The position numbers were made by a program, and so were the translations under genes. A stretch of 35,234 bases of DNA. It comes from Prevotella sp. GTDB taxonomy: Bacteria > Bacteroidota > Bacteroidia > Bacteroidales > Bacteroidaceae. Of the stretch, positions 7,089 to 16,086 are shown piece by piece. Numbering within the stretch: position 1 is the first letter of the stretch; the number at the start of each line of letters is the position of its first letter. The notes below the pieces were generated by a model. The model saw only the letters and a program-made list of their open reading frames with translations. It did no database searches and had not been told where the DNA came from. Location: the NCBI GenBank assembly GCA_017557405.1, contig JAFYYV010000022.1, positions 1 through 35,234 of the forward strand. The letters run 5' to 3'.

Positions 7089-7097
7089 TAAAACATT

Positions 7098-7187
7098 ATG
7101 ACTACGATATTGCATGCAATTAGAGACCTCATCTATGTGCGTAGGTTCGAAACAGAAATCAATATTAAAAACAGCAAAAAAGTATAG
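7098..7187 (+). CDS. Possible 29-aa peptide after the mini-DnaE gene
   Basis: A short frame of 29 codons starts 9 bp after the mini-DnaE stop and ends just before the terminator. It contains a basic segment RDLIYVRRFETEIN. I see no known motif and no strong translation signal. It may be a small operon partner, a gene remnant at the edge of the island, or chance. Confidence 0.2.
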   Translation: MTTILHAIRDLIYVRRFETEINIKNSKKV

Positions 7188-7190
7188 CAC

Positions 7191-7230
7191 AAAAACAGCC
7201 TCAACATTTCACTTTGTCGAGGCTGTTTTT
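7191..7230. terminator. Bidirectional terminator between the island and the core genome
   Basis: A 10-bp perfect outer stem (AAACAGCCTC with GAGGCTGTTT) is flanked by A and T tracts, so it works both ways. It ends the replication-like operon on the plus strand and the aldo/keto reductase gene on the minus strand. Confidence 0.85.
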
Positions 7231-7244
7231 CTATATATCCTTTT

Positions 7245-8231
7245 CTATACTAGATCTTTCTCATCGAACGGCTGCGCTTTGATACACTTCAGGTTCTTGG
7301 CCAACTGTTGGGTGCTACTGGCTCCTACGAGCACACTGGTGACGCCCCGTTGTGCCAATATCCACGCCAAAGCCATTTCAGCCAACGTCTCGCCACGAGT
7401 TTCTGCGGTTTGGTTGAGCCGCTTCAGATAAGCCAACAGTTCAGGCGTCAATGCTTCTTGTTTCAAGAAACGGCCTTGTATCATGCGCGAACCTTCGGGG
7501 ATTCCATTCAGATAACGGTCGGTCAGCAGACCTTGAGCGAGCGGTGAGAACGAGATAAAACCGATGCCGTGCTCTGCACAATAGTCGAGAACGCCATCTT
7601 CTTGCGGCTCGCGGTCGAGCAGATTCAGCCGCCCTTGATAGATGAGCAAGGGCACATCGCGCTCACGAAGATATTTGTCTGCAATCTTCAATGCCTCCAG
7701 CGGCCAGCGTGAGATGCCCACATAGAGGGCTTTTCCGCTGCGCACAATGTCGACCAACGCCTGAAGAGTCTCTTCGAGTGGTGTCTCAGGGTCATAGCGA
7801 TGACTATAGAAAAGATCCACGTAATCGAGATTCATGCGACGCAGCGACTGGTCGAGACTTGCCATGAGGTATTTACGAGAGCCCCACTCGCCATAAGGAC
7901 CAGGCCACATGTCGTAGCCCGCCTTGGTGGATATGAAGAGTTCATCGCGATAAGCGCCGAAGTCATCGCGCATCAACTGCCCCAACGTCTCTTCTGCCGA
8001 GCCGTATGGAGGACCATAGTTGTTGGCAAGGTCGAAATGAGTGATTCCATTGTCGAAAGCCAGATGAGTAATAGCACGACTGCGTTCATAAGGGTCGACA
8101 CCTCCGAAATTGTGCCAGAATCCCAACGAGATTTTCGGCAGCATCACACCCGAAAGACCACAACGCCGAAACATGTTGGAAGCGTTGTCATAGCGGGTAG
8201 CGGCAGGAATATACTTTTCTTTCAGTTCCAT
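7245..8231 (-). CDS. gpr: Aldo/keto reductase, YghZ / L-glyceraldehyde 3-phosphate reductase type
   Basis: The 328-aa protein is an NADPH-dependent aldo/keto reductase of the AKR14 type, acting in the cytosol on small aldehydes such as methylglyoxal or L-glyceraldehyde 3-phosphate. Visible features are GLSGVMLPKISLGFWHNFG at the first strand, ITHFDLANNYGPPYGSAEE with the catalytic D and Y, ISTKAGYDMWPGPYGEWGSRKYL with the catalytic K, and YSHRYDPETPLEE with the catalytic H. The cofactor-binding end has ISFSPLAQGLLTDRYL and VLVGASSTQQLAKN. Length is normal. It is the last gene of the minus-strand run, 39 bp after ispG. The symbol follows the E. coli homologue; the physiological substrate here is not shown by the sequence. 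Confidence 0.9.
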   Translation of the reverse strand: MELKEKYIPAATRYDNASNMFRRCGLSGVMLPKISLGFWHNFGGVDPYERSRAITHLAFDNGITHFDLANNYGPPYGSAEETLGQLMRDDFGAYRDELFISTKAGYDMWPGPYGEWGSRKYLMASLDQSLRRMNLDYVDLFYSHRYDPETPLEETLQALVDIVRSGKALYVGISRWPLEALKIADKYLRERDVPLLIYQGRLNLLDREPQEDGVLDYCAEHGIGFISFSPLAQGLLTDRYLNGIPEGSRMIQGRFLKQEALTPELLAYLKRLNQTAETRGETLAEMALAWILAQRGVTSVLVGASSTQQLAKNLKCIKAQPFDEKDLV

Positions 8232-8270
8232 AGGATAGTAGTTTAGGTTTTCTAATTCTTTTGTGTTGTG

Positions 8271-9674
8271 TCAATTGCTTTTCTCTTTTTCTTTGTCTTG
8301 TCGGATGAGAGCCAGCAGATGCTCCACAGCCTCGCTTTCTGGGATGTTCTTCTCCACGCACTCTTTTTGTCGGTAAAGGGAGATGCGGCCAGGCCCTGCG
8401 CCAACATACCCATAATCGGCATCAGCCATTTCGCCCGGTCCGTTGACGATACAACCCATGATGCCAATTTTCAATCCAACAAGGTCGGCAGTAGCTTCTT
8501 TGATGCGAGCAATAGTGGAGCGCAAATCATAGAGTGTGCGTCCGCAACCTGGACACGAGATGTACTCAGTCTTCGTGAATTTGATGCGGGCAGCCTGAAG
8601 AATGGCATCAGCCAACGACGTGAGTCGTTCCTTGCTGAATCCTGGATTGTTAATGACCAGCTGGTGAGCCTTGCGGTCGATGAGTAGCGCTCCGACAGCC
8701 ATAGCGGCTTTTAGTTGAAGCGATTCCCAATCTGTCTCGTTGAGGTTGACGGTAGCCGTATCGTCGTGGATGGTTGCTTCGACCTGAACCCTTAATGCAG
8801 CGCACTCTTCGATGCTATCAACCAATTTCCGAGCCACGGGGATTTCTGCCTCGGGTTCCTCGGAGAGCGAAACACGAATGGTGTCGCCAATGCCTTCGGT
8901 AAGCAAAGCGCCAATGCCTACAGCACTCTTGATGCGCCCGTCTTCACCTTCGCCAGCCTCAGTCACACCCAGATGGAGGGGATAGTGCATGTCTTCGCAA
9001 TCCATCTGTTTGACCAAAAGACGCACACTCTCCACCATGACGACCGTATTGGAGGCCTTGATGCTGATGACAATATCATCGAAATGCTCGCGACGGAAGA
9101 TACGAAGGAACTCCATGCAACTCTCAACAATGCCCTCAGGGGTGTCTCCGTAGCGCGACATAATGCGGTCGCTGAGCGATCCATGGTTGACGCCAATGCG
9201 CACAGCCGTGTGATGCTCCTTACATATATTAATAAAAGGTATCAACCGTTCGTCAATCTTATGCAATTCGGATGCATATTCCTCATCGGTGTATTCCAGA
9301 TGTTTGAAAGTACGTGCAGGATCGACATAGTTTCCTGGGTTGATGCGTACCTTTTCGGCATATTGCGCAGCCACATCCGCCACATTGGCGTTGAAATGCA
9401 CATCGGCAACCAACGGTGTCTGGATACCTTTCGAACGCAAACCTGCATTGATGTTCTTCAGGTTCTCAGCTTCGCGGCGTCCTTGTGTAGTCAGTCTGAC
9501 AAGTTCACCACCTGCTTCGATGATGCGCATGGCCTGAGCTACACAAGCATCGGTGTCGAGCGTATTGGTGGTAGTCATCGATTGGATGCGAATGGGATTG
9601 TCGCCACCAATGCCAATGACTCCCACATGAGCCACTGTTGAATGTCTTCTTTGATAGTTACGAGGGCATTCCAT
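8271..9674 (-). CDS. ispG: 4-hydroxy-3-methylbut-2-enyl diphosphate synthase, short-insert form
   Basis: IspG (GcpE) reductively opens methylerythritol cyclodiphosphate in the MEP route to isoprenoids, using a 4Fe-4S cluster. The TIM barrel is present: IRIQSMTTTNTLDT, LVADVHFNANVA, KVRINPGNY, AVRIGVNHGSLSDR and LHLGVTEAGEGEDG. The cluster Cys residues are C374 and C377 in CPGCGRT and C408 in GIMGCIVNGPGE, with E415. Between barrel and cluster domain (about 280-368) is an insert that E. coli lacks (372 aa in total). At 467 aa the protein is shorter than the roughly 600-aa Bacteroidota, chlamydial and plant three-domain forms I know, so the insert appears trimmed. purE lies 19 bp upstream in the same direction. 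Confidence 0.95.
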   Translation of the reverse strand: MECPRNYQRRHSTVAHVGVIGIGGDNPIRIQSMTTTNTLDTDACVAQAMRIIEAGGELVRLTTQGRREAENLKNINAGLRSKGIQTPLVADVHFNANVADVAAQYAEKVRINPGNYVDPARTFKHLEYTDEEYASELHKIDERLIPFINICKEHHTAVRIGVNHGSLSDRIMSRYGDTPEGIVESCMEFLRIFRREHFDDIVISIKASNTVVMVESVRLLVKQMDCEDMHYPLHLGVTEAGEGEDGRIKSAVGIGALLTEGIGDTIRVSLSEEPEAEIPVARKLVDSIEECAALRVQVEATIHDDTATVNLNETDWESLQLKAAMAVGALLIDRKAHQLVINNPGFSKERLTSLADAILQAARIKFTKTEYISCPGCGRTLYDLRSTIARIKEATADLVGLKIGIMGCIVNGPGEMADADYGYVGAGPGRISLYRQKECVEKNIPESEAVEHLLALIRQDKEKEKSN

Positions 9675-9693
9675 ATTGTAACTTCAATGATAT

Positions 9694-10209
9694 TTAATTG
9701 GTCTTGAATTCATATTTCACTTCAGAAAGAGCGGCGTTGGCCTTTTCTATCTTCTGACCCAACGTCGACTTGTATTCCTCCATCTTACGAGCAATCTCCT
9801 CATCTGCCAAAGCCAACATCTCTGTAGCAAGGATGGCGGCATTGAGGGCTCCATTAATGGCTACTGTAGCAACAGGGATGCCTAGAGGCATCTGCAGAAT
9901 ACTATATAGCGCATCCATACCATCGAGTACACTGCCCTTGATAGGAACGCCGATGACAGGCAACGTAGTACTGGCAGCTATCACGCCAGGCAACGCAGCA
10001 GCCATGCCGGCACCTGCAATGATAACACGAATGCCACGACTCTTCGCGCCTTTGGCAAAAGCCTCAACTGCATCGGGGGTACGATGGGCTGAAAGAGCAT
10101 TCACTTCGAAAGGAATTTGCATGTCGTTGAGGAACTGACATGCCTTTTCCATGATAGGCAGATCGCTCGTACTGCCCATGATGATACTGACCATTGGAAT
10201 CTTGTTCAT
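9694..10209 (-). CDS. purE: N5-carboxyaminoimidazole ribonucleotide mutase
   Basis: PurE moves the carboxyl group of N5-CAIR to C4 to give CAIR in purine synthesis; it is an octameric cytosolic enzyme. The class I signatures are clear: IIMGSTSDLPIMEKA at residues 9-23, VNALSAHRTPD at 37-47, VIIAGAGMAAALPGVIAA, and VIGVPIKGSVLDGMDALYSILQMP-type binding segment, where most PurE have PxQSxxxxGxDSL. The 171-aa length is normal. No purK lies nearby, and class I enzymes normally depend on it, so it should be elsewhere. The gene is in a minus-strand run between a PAP2-like gene and ispG. Confidence 0.95.
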   Translation of the reverse strand: MNKIPMVSIIMGSTSDLPIMEKACQFLNDMQIPFEVNALSAHRTPDAVEAFAKGAKSRGIRVIIAGAGMAAALPGVIAASTTLPVIGVPIKGSVLDGMDALYSILQMPLGIPVATVAINGALNAAILATEMLALADEEIARKMEEYKSTLGQKIEKANAALSEVKYEFKTN

Positions 10210-10278
10210 ATATGATTATTTGGCTTATATTATATAATTAATGTTGTTTATAAATGTTTGTTGAATGACGATTTGCAT

Positions 10279-10896
10279 TCAGAAACGCAGGATGATGTAG
10301 AACGCGCAAACCAATCCCACAAAAAATCCCGCCACCACTTGGGAAAGCGAGTGCTGACGCAGTATCATGCGAGCCGTGCCTACCATTCCCGCCAATATCA
10401 AAACCAGACACAACCACCAGATGGGATTGAACGAAAATATGAGGGAGAAGGCGACGATAGCACCTGTAACGCCACCGATGGCTGCCGAATGGGTGGATAT
10501 CTTCCACCAGACATTGATAATGGCACAGACTATCTGTATCATAAGCGCCGCCACCAATATGCCACCCATGAAATGGGGAATCTTCATTAACCCCATGATA
10601 TAGTAACAAGTGAAATAGCAAACAATGCTGATGATGTAAGGTACCATGCGGCGTTCCTTGATTCCCAACTCTATGAGACTCCACCCTTGGTATTTCCTAT
10701 ACAAATGAATCAAGATGGTAGGCAAGAGAATGGTGAAAAGATACACCATGACGAGCACCTCGATTTTGAATTTCAAGTGATAGGCATTGAGATAACTGAA
10801 AAGGAACAATGCTATCAACCCCACAAAGGGCAGATAGAACGGTGTGAAAATCATACTGATGACACGTGCTGCCAAGATGATGTTTTTTTCTCTCAT
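10279..10896 (-). CDS. PAP2-superfamily-like membrane protein
   Basis: The 205-aa protein has about six hydrophobic segments. The C-terminal half shows a relaxed PAP2 phosphatase pattern: KISTHSAAIGGVTG in place of the SGH motif and ARMILRQHSLSQVVAGFFVG for the SRxxxxxHxxxD motif, with the final Asp replaced by Gln or Val. It could be a lipid or undecaprenyl phosphate phosphatase, or a member that has lost catalysis. It starts 7 bp after the rpoN stop and should be co-transcribed with it. Confidence 0.75.
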   Translation of the reverse strand: MREKNIILAARVISMIFTPFYLPFVGLIALFLFSYLNAYHLKFKIEVLVMVYLFTILLPTILIHLYRKYQGWSLIELGIKERRMVPYIISIVCYFTCYYIMGLMKIPHFMGGILVAALMIQIVCAIINVWWKISTHSAAIGGVTGAIVAFSLIFSFNPIWWLCLVLILAGMVGTARMILRQHSLSQVVAGFFVGLVCAFYIILRF

Positions 10897-10903
10897 TTCT
10901 TTC

Positions 10904-12397
10904 TTATACTTTTCTTAATCGAGCAACGGCAAACCCCATTTGTTCACGATATTTGGCCACTGTGCGGCGAGCAATGGGGAATCCTTTCTCTCTCATCAAA
11001 ACTGTCAAAGCCTCGTCGCTAAGTGGTTTCTGCTTGTCTTCGTTCTCTATGATATCTTTCAATGCCAGTTTTATCTTACGCGTTGACAATTCTTCTCCGC
11101 CCTCGGTCGTGTAACTGTCGCTGAAGAAAAAGCGCAATGGGAACGTTCCCCAGCGTGTTTGGGCGTATTTCACATTCGAGACTCGCGACACCGTGGAGAT
11201 GTCAAGTCCTGTTCGCTCGGCAATGTCTTTTAAAATCATGGGCTTCAAGTCGGCCTCATCGCCGTCTTGAAAGAAGCGATATTGCCAATCGATGATAGCT
11301 TTCATCGTAATATAGAGCGTGTGTCGGCGTTGTTTCACGGCATCAATGAATCCTTGCGCCTTGTCAACCTTCTCTTTGGCATAGAGTAATGCCTCTTTTT
11401 CTTGGCGACTCATGCCATCACGATTGTTTTTGTAAGTGCTCACCATGTCGGCAAACGATGGCGAAATCTTCAATTCGGGGATGTTTCCACGATTCAAATA
11501 GAACGTGACTGTGCCATCATCATTGGTATCGACAATAAAGTCGGGCGTTATTTGCTGCAAATTCCGGCCTTCCGTCTCACCGAGCGATGCTCCTGGCTTG
11601 GGATTTAACCGATGGATTTCTTCCTGTAATGTCTTTACTTGTTCGGAAGTCAAATCAAGTGAGTCTTGTATCTTATGCCAATGCTTCTTGATGAACTCGT
11701 CAAAATGATGAGTGATGATACGTTTCATTTGAGTGCGAATCCAACTGACTGGCTTGCGCTCCACTTGCAACAGAAGGCATTCTTGCAACGAACGTGCACC
11801 GATGCCAGCAGGATCGAACAACTGCAATTGCTTCAACACTTCTTCTATCTCCTTCTCGCTAACATCGATGTAATGTTTGATGGCAAGGTCGTCGGAGATT
11901 TCACCGAGATCTTTTCTCAAATAACCATCATCATCAAGCGAACCTATGAGATATTCCATCACATCACGTTGGGTTTCGTTGAGGTCCAACTCTCCCATTT
12001 GTTCTTTCAACTTATCGTAAAACGAGATGGTATCACCATATACCATTTCCTCGTATTCCGCATTCTGATAGAAATCTTGGGCATAAGATTCGGGCATTTC
12101 ATCATCGCGTCCGATATTTGAAAGCGCATTTTCAAGCGCATCCTCACGTTCTTCGCGTTCGGTTTGCTGTTCAAAAGTCTCGATTTCTCCAATATTCATG
12201 CCATCCCGCTCATCACTCATCGCATCATCAAGCGACATAGTTTCAAGAGCAGGATTGTCATCGAGTTCGACATTAATACTCTCCTCCAATTCAGTCAATG
12301 GCATTTCAAGAAGTCTCACCTGCAACATTTGTTGGGCCGAAAGGCGCTGTTGCAGTTTCTGTTCTTGCTTCTGCGTTTGAATCAGTTCTTGTGCCAT
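10904..12397 (-). CDS. rpoN: RNA polymerase sigma-54 factor
   Basis: RpoN directs RNA polymerase to -24/-12 promoters that need an AAA+ activator. The 497-aa protein has a Gln-rich N-terminal activator region (QELIQTQKQEQKLQQRLSAQQMLQVRLLEMP), an acidic linker (about 45-120), the core-binding domain with PAGIGARSLQECLLLQ, and the HTH segment with LKDIAERTGLDISTVSRVSNVKYAQTRWG. The RpoN box ARRTVAKYRE lies near the C-terminus. It follows a conserved hypothetical gene by 28 bp and precedes the PAP2-like gene by 7 bp, all on the minus strand. No sigma-54 activator gene is in the window. Confidence 0.97.
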   Translation of the reverse strand: MAQELIQTQKQEQKLQQRLSAQQMLQVRLLEMPLTELEESINVELDDNPALETMSLDDAMSDERDGMNIGEIETFEQQTEREEREDALENALSNIGRDDEMPESYAQDFYQNAEYEEMVYGDTISFYDKLKEQMGELDLNETQRDVMEYLIGSLDDDGYLRKDLGEISDDLAIKHYIDVSEKEIEEVLKQLQLFDPAGIGARSLQECLLLQVERKPVSWIRTQMKRIITHHFDEFIKKHWHKIQDSLDLTSEQVKTLQEEIHRLNPKPGASLGETEGRNLQQITPDFIVDTNDDGTVTFYLNRGNIPELKISPSFADMVSTYKNNRDGMSRQEKEALLYAKEKVDKAQGFIDAVKQRRHTLYITMKAIIDWQYRFFQDGDEADLKPMILKDIAERTGLDISTVSRVSNVKYAQTRWGTFPLRFFFSDSYTTEGGEELSTRKIKLALKDIIENEDKQKPLSDEALTVLMREKGFPIARRTVAKYREQMGFAVARLRKV

Positions 12398-12425
12398 ATT
12401 ACGTTATCGGATGAAGAATGAGGAG

Positions 12426-13106
12426 TTAAGGATTGAAATAATCTTTTAATTGGGCTGCAAAGGCTGCCAGTTTCTGTGGGTTCTCGTTGCCGAATCGTTG
12501 CCACACCTGTTGACAAGAGTTGAGCAGAGGACTTGTCATGAAGTCATTTCGATTGAGGTATGGATCACAGAATTGGAAAATTTCCATGATTTCCACAATC
12601 AACCGGATGGGCGATTTAGTCAGTTTGGCGAGTTCTACAACCTCAGGTGTATCTGCCACCATAGTGATGGGCGTGAGTCTGAAGTAAAGGTCGAGAGTCA
12701 GAATGAGTACCACGGGAGTGAGCGAGGTAAGAGAAGTGGGATACTGCTTGCTGCTTGGTGGCAGTTCAATGGGTTTGAAATCCTTTTCCCATGTCTCGTT
12801 CAAATCCACTCCATCGTAGAAGAGTGAAGCATTTCCATAACCATTTTTTTGACGCAGCAACTTCACGCCACGCGCCAGTTTTTTGGGGTTTTGTCCGTAA
12901 GTATCCCAAAGCCGCTGTATGCGTGGGGTATCAATGGAGCGCAGACGGAACATCTGTTGATTGAGAAACTGTGGCGGAATGTGGAGTTCCAGCGCCAAAG
13001 CCACCAACTGTCGGTTATAGATGGGTTTCACGCCTTCAGGCTTCTTGAGATAGAGGTGCATCAACAAGAGCCAATATTCGTCTGACCAAAGTGGATGAGT
13101 TGCCAT
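12426..13106 (-). CDS. Conserved hypothetical protein upstream of rpoN
   Basis: I do not recognise a named family for this 226-aa soluble protein. It is mostly helical and has no signal peptide. Visible segments are HPLWSDEYWLLLMHLYLKKPEGVKPIYNRQ near the N-terminus, LVALALELHIPPQFLNQQMFRLR (helix-turn-helix-like), and a central stretch IRLIVEIMEIFQFCDPYLNR. The reading frame has codon use like its neighbours and sits 11 bp after the histidine phosphatase stop and 28 bp before rpoN. A regulatory or DNA-binding role is possible from the helical segment but not shown. Confidence 0.75.
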   Translation of the reverse strand: MATHPLWSDEYWLLLMHLYLKKPEGVKPIYNRQLVALALELHIPPQFLNQQMFRLRSIDTPRIQRLWDTYGQNPKKLARGVKLLRQKNGYGNASLFYDGVDLNETWEKDFKPIELPPSSKQYPTSLTSLTPVVLILTLDLYFRLTPITMVADTPEVVELAKLTKSPIRLIVEIMEIFQFCDPYLNRNDFMTSPLLNSCQQVWQRFGNENPQKLAAFAAQLKDYFNP

Positions 13107-13117
13107 GATGAATTTGA

Positions 13118-14437
13118 TTAAAGGTTTTCCTCTTTGAAGCTTGCCAATTTCTTCGTGTAATAATCACGGAAGTCAGTCCAGCGATAATAAGGTCCCGAAA
13201 CGGGAGTTAGGGGCAGTCGAGCCTCGTTCTCATTCAACAACACCTTCACGAGAATGTCACCCTTACCTTTCTTGGGTTTATAGAAGATGAACTGAATGTT
13301 GGCTCCCATGGGGAATACATGATAATTAACCCAACCTATTTCAGGCAAACGCTCAAAGTCTGTTATTTGTTTCCCAAAGTTGTTCAACTCGAGCAGACAA
13401 GTCAACGGCATTACACATGTCTCATGACCAAAACGCAAAGTGGCTCCAGGATGTGGCAAGGCCAAACACGAGTCGGCCTCGTGCAATATCACACCGAGCA
13501 GGAAACGCTGTGAGAACGGTTGCAGACCACCATTCAAAGGACAAGGGCCATGGGTCACATACCAATTGGCATTCTCAATCATCCAGTTGTCATACACTTC
13601 TTGTTCATTGAAAAGGTCGTAGAGCGAAATACTATGCCTGAGTTCAGAACTTTGCAGATTACTTGCCAACTTGAAAAGGTGATAGTTCAGGTTCTCTGCG
13701 TTGACTTCATGGTTAACATATGCTGTATCGTTGAACAACCGCTGCATAAGCCTGTCATAGTTGGCATGACGCTTACGATATTGCGACATAATGCCACGTA
13801 AATCATCATTCCAACGTTTTCTGAATAGTTGGGGTTGACGTTCGTTGTTCATATACCACATGTCATGTTCCGAGGCATCGTGGCGGATGATGAGTTGTGG
13901 GTTGATACACTTCAATTCTTGCAACGCGTTCTCCATCGATAAAATACAACGAATGACAATGGTACTCTTAGCATCGATATTAGTTTTTCCTTTGAAAACC
14001 TGTGGGAAATGTTCGTACATGCGATGAGCGATGCCACGATGCTGCTCAGCACCGAGCAATGTGAGTTCACCTCGGCGATGGTCGGCTTCGTTGCGAATCA
14101 TCACTACACGTCGCAACACGTCTTTTCCGTAATCAGTGAGTTTGTCCATCGAATCAGCTCTGAGCAACACTTTCCAAGCCTTGTCATAGTCATCGCGACT
14201 AATAAGATAACGACTTCCATGGCGACCATAATGCGATATATAATAAGGCTCATAGCCCTTTGGAGCGGGCGTGAGCTTCTTTTGTTGGGGGCCAGGATAA
14301 GCATAATAGTTACTTGCCGAACGATAGATGTTTTCTTTAATCTGTTGTCGGGCATCAACGCCATCCGTGTTTTGCGCCATCACTCGAGGGGCACTAACAC
14401 CTAACAAGACCGTCAATGCGATGATTGATTTTTTCAT
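13118..14437 (-). CDS. Exported histidine acid phosphatase (inositol polyphosphate phosphatase-like)
   Basis: The 439-aa protein has a signal peptide (residues 1-21, ending VMA-Q) and is probably periplasmic. HYGRHGSRYL (69-78) carries the RHGxR catalytic motif of clade-2 histidine phosphatases such as MINPP and phytase; the phospho-accepting His is in it. A later RFGHETCVMPL supplies the second conserved His, with Glu in place of the usual proton-donor Asp, as in MINPP (HAE) enzymes. It should release phosphate from phytate-like or sugar phosphates, the substrate being inference. A clear promoter lies upstream and it is the first gene of the minus-strand run. Confidence 0.85.
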   Translation of the reverse strand: MKKSIIALTVLLGVSAPRVMAQNTDGVDARQQIKENIYRSASNYYAYPGPQQKKLTPAPKGYEPYYISHYGRHGSRYLISRDDYDKAWKVLLRADSMDKLTDYGKDVLRRVVMIRNEADHRRGELTLLGAEQHRGIAHRMYEHFPQVFKGKTNIDAKSTIVIRCILSMENALQELKCINPQLIIRHDASEHDMWYMNNERQPQLFRKRWNDDLRGIMSQYRKRHANYDRLMQRLFNDTAYVNHEVNAENLNYHLFKLASNLQSSELRHSISLYDLFNEQEVYDNWMIENANWYVTHGPCPLNGGLQPFSQRFLLGVILHEADSCLALPHPGATLRFGHETCVMPLTCLLELNNFGKQITDFERLPEIGWVNYHVFPMGANIQFIFYKPKKGKGDILVKVLLNENEARLPLTPVSGPYYRWTDFRDYYTKKLASFKEENL

Positions 14438-14462
14438 GTTCCACGGTTTTTGGTTTCTTTGG

Positions 14463-14494
14463 CAAAGTTACTGATTATCCTTGAACAACACAAA
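14463..14494 (-). promoter_or_regulatory. Promoter of the histidine phosphatase gene
   Basis: On the minus strand a -7 box TAACTTTG (14463-14470) is preceded by a -33 TTTG (14491-14494) with a 20-bp gap, the standard Bacteroidota spacing. It may drive the whole minus-strand run down to 7245. Confidence 0.7.
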
Positions 14495-14532
14495 TAAATG
14501 TCGCTTTATTTTTCAAAATAAAAAAATTGCCG

Positions 14533-14540
14533 TATCTTTG
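14533..14540 (+). promoter_or_regulatory. -7 box of cysS
   Basis: TATCTTTG ends 28 bp before the cysS ATG. It lies inside a longer upstream frame that begins with TTG at 14527, which shows that the longer start is wrong. Confidence 0.75.
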
Positions 14541-14568
14541 CACGAAGAAAACAAATAGAGGAAGAAAG

Positions 14569-16062
14569 ATGAAACAGACATTGTTGATTTACAACACGCT
14601 CACAAGACAAAAAGAACGTTTCGAACCGCTGCATGCACCCAACGTTGGCATGTATGTTTGTGGTCCTACCGTTTATGGCGACCCCCATCTGGGGCACGCC
14701 CGTCCTGCTATCACGTTCGACATCTTGTTTCGCTATCTGAAACATTTGGGGTATAAGGTTCGTTATGTCCGCAATATCACTGATGTGGGCCACTTGGAGC
14801 ACGATGCCGATGAAGGCGATGACAAGATAGAGAAGAAAGCTCGATTGGAACAATTGGAACCGATGGAGATTGCACAATACTACACCAATCGCTATCATCG
14901 TGCGATGGATGCACTAGGCGTTCTCAGACCTTCTATTGAACCTCATGCAACAGGGCACATCATCGAACAGCAACAATTGGTGCAACAAATACTGGAAAAT
15001 GGCTTCGCCTACGAGTCGAATGGTTCCATCTATTTCGACATCGAGGCCTATAACCAAAAACATCATTACGGCATTTTGAGCGGTCGCTCATTGGAAAACA
15101 TCAAAGACGAGAGCCGCACACTTGCAGGTGTGGGTGAGAAACGCAACCAAGCCGATTTCGCACTTTGGAAGAAGGCTTCGGTAGAACACATCATGCGATG
15201 GCCTTCACCATGGGGCGATGGTTTCCCTGGTTGGCACTGCGAATGCACTGCCATGGGACGCAAATATCTGGGCGAGGAGTTCGATATCCACGGCGGCGGC
15301 ATGGATTTAGTATTCCCGCATCATGAGTGCGAGATTGCCCAAGCTGTGGCTTCGCAAGGCAAGCAAATGGTGAAATACTGGATGCACAACAATATGATTA
15401 CCATCAACGGACAGAAGATGGGTAAGTCGCTCGGCAACTTCATCACTCTGGAGCAATTCTTCACAGGACAAAGTGAATTGCTTTCGCAACCCTACTCGCC
15501 TATGACCATCCGCTTCTTCATCCTCTCGGCTCACTATCGCTCAACCGTTGATTTCAGCGACGAAGCCCTGCAAGCCAGCCAAAAGGGATTGGAACGACTG
15601 ATGGACGGTTTGAAGAATCTTGAACGCATTCAGGTTTCCGACCATTGCGACGCCGAAACTGAGAAGTTCGTAAAGGCTTTGCGTCAGCGTTGTTACGATG
15701 CGATGAATGACGATTTGATGACGCAACTTGTCGTGAGCTATTTGTTCGAAGCCTGCCATCTGATCAACACGCTCATCGACCACAAGGCTCAAATCTGCAC
15801 CGAATGCCTCAACGAACTCAGCGAAGTGATGCATCTCTTTGCTGAAAATCTGCTCGGATTGAAATCAGAAGCTGGTGGCGAGAAGCAAGAGGCACGTGAA
15901 GAGTCTTTCGGAAAGGTGGTTGATATGGTGCTTTCTTTGCGTGCAAAAGCCAAAGCTGACAAAGACTGGGCAACTAGCGACCGAATTCGCAATGAGTTAG
16001 CTGCGTTGGGATTTGAAGTGAAAGACACCAAAGATGGTGCTACTTGGAAGCTAAACAAATAA
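14569..16062 (+). CDS. cysS: Cysteinyl-tRNA synthetase
   Basis: CysS charges tRNA-Cys with cysteine in the cytosol. The 497-aa protein has the class I motifs: HLGH in [11 protein letters not shown] (HIGH) and KMGKS (KMSKS) in [12 protein letters not shown]. The zinc site residues are visible in YVCGPTVYG and GWHCECTAM with the later FPHHECE. The C-terminal part after about 300 is the helical anticodon-binding region. I chose ATG 14569 because the -7 box at 14533-14540 lies inside the longer frame. The gene is divergent from the histidine phosphatase gene. Confidence 0.97.
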   Translation: MKQTLLIYNTLTRQKERFEPLHAPNVGMYVCGPTVYGDPHLGHARPAITFDILFRYLKHLGYKVRYVRNITDVGHLEHDADEGDDKIEKKARLEQLEPMEIAQYYTNRYHRAMDALGVLRPSIEPHATGHIIEQQQLVQQILENGFAYESNGSIYFDIEAYNQKHHYGILSGRSLENIKDESRTLAGVGEKRNQADFALWKKASVEHIMRWPSPWGDGFPGWHCECTAMGRKYLGEEFDIHGGGMDLVFPHHECEIAQAVASQGKQMVKYWMHNNMITINGQKMGKSLGNFITLEQFFTGQSELLSQPYSPMTIRFFILSAHYRSTVDFSDEALQASQKGLERLMDGLKNLERIQVSDHCDAETEKFVKALRQRCYDAMNDDLMTQLVVSYLFEACHLINTLIDHKAQICTECLNELSEVMHLFAENLLGLKSEAGGEKQEAREESFGKVVDMVLSLRAKAKADKDWATSDRIRNELAALGFEVKDTKDGATWKLNK

Positions 16063-16070
16063 CAAAGTGG

Positions 16071-16078
16071 TATCTTTG
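16071..16078 (+). promoter_or_regulatory. -7 box very close to the DUF3667 start codon
   Basis: TATCTTTG ends only 8 bp before the ATG at 16087, in the short gap after cysS. If used, the transcript would start within a few bases of the ATG and be leaderless or nearly so. Confidence 0.55.
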
Positions 16079-16086
16079 CGCCCATC

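Noticed and set aside
7138-7165. tRNA 3' end or attachment site near the right edge of the island
   Set aside because: A GGTTCGAAA resembles a T-loop, but no T-stem, acceptor stem or CCA follows, and no integrase is present.
8973-9641. 222-codon frame antisense to ispG
   Set aside because: It overlaps the IspG barrel, with no promoter and no recognisable protein pattern.
14527-14568. Longer TTG start for cysS
   Set aside because: The -7 box TATCTTTG lies within it, and the extra residues do not fit CysS.
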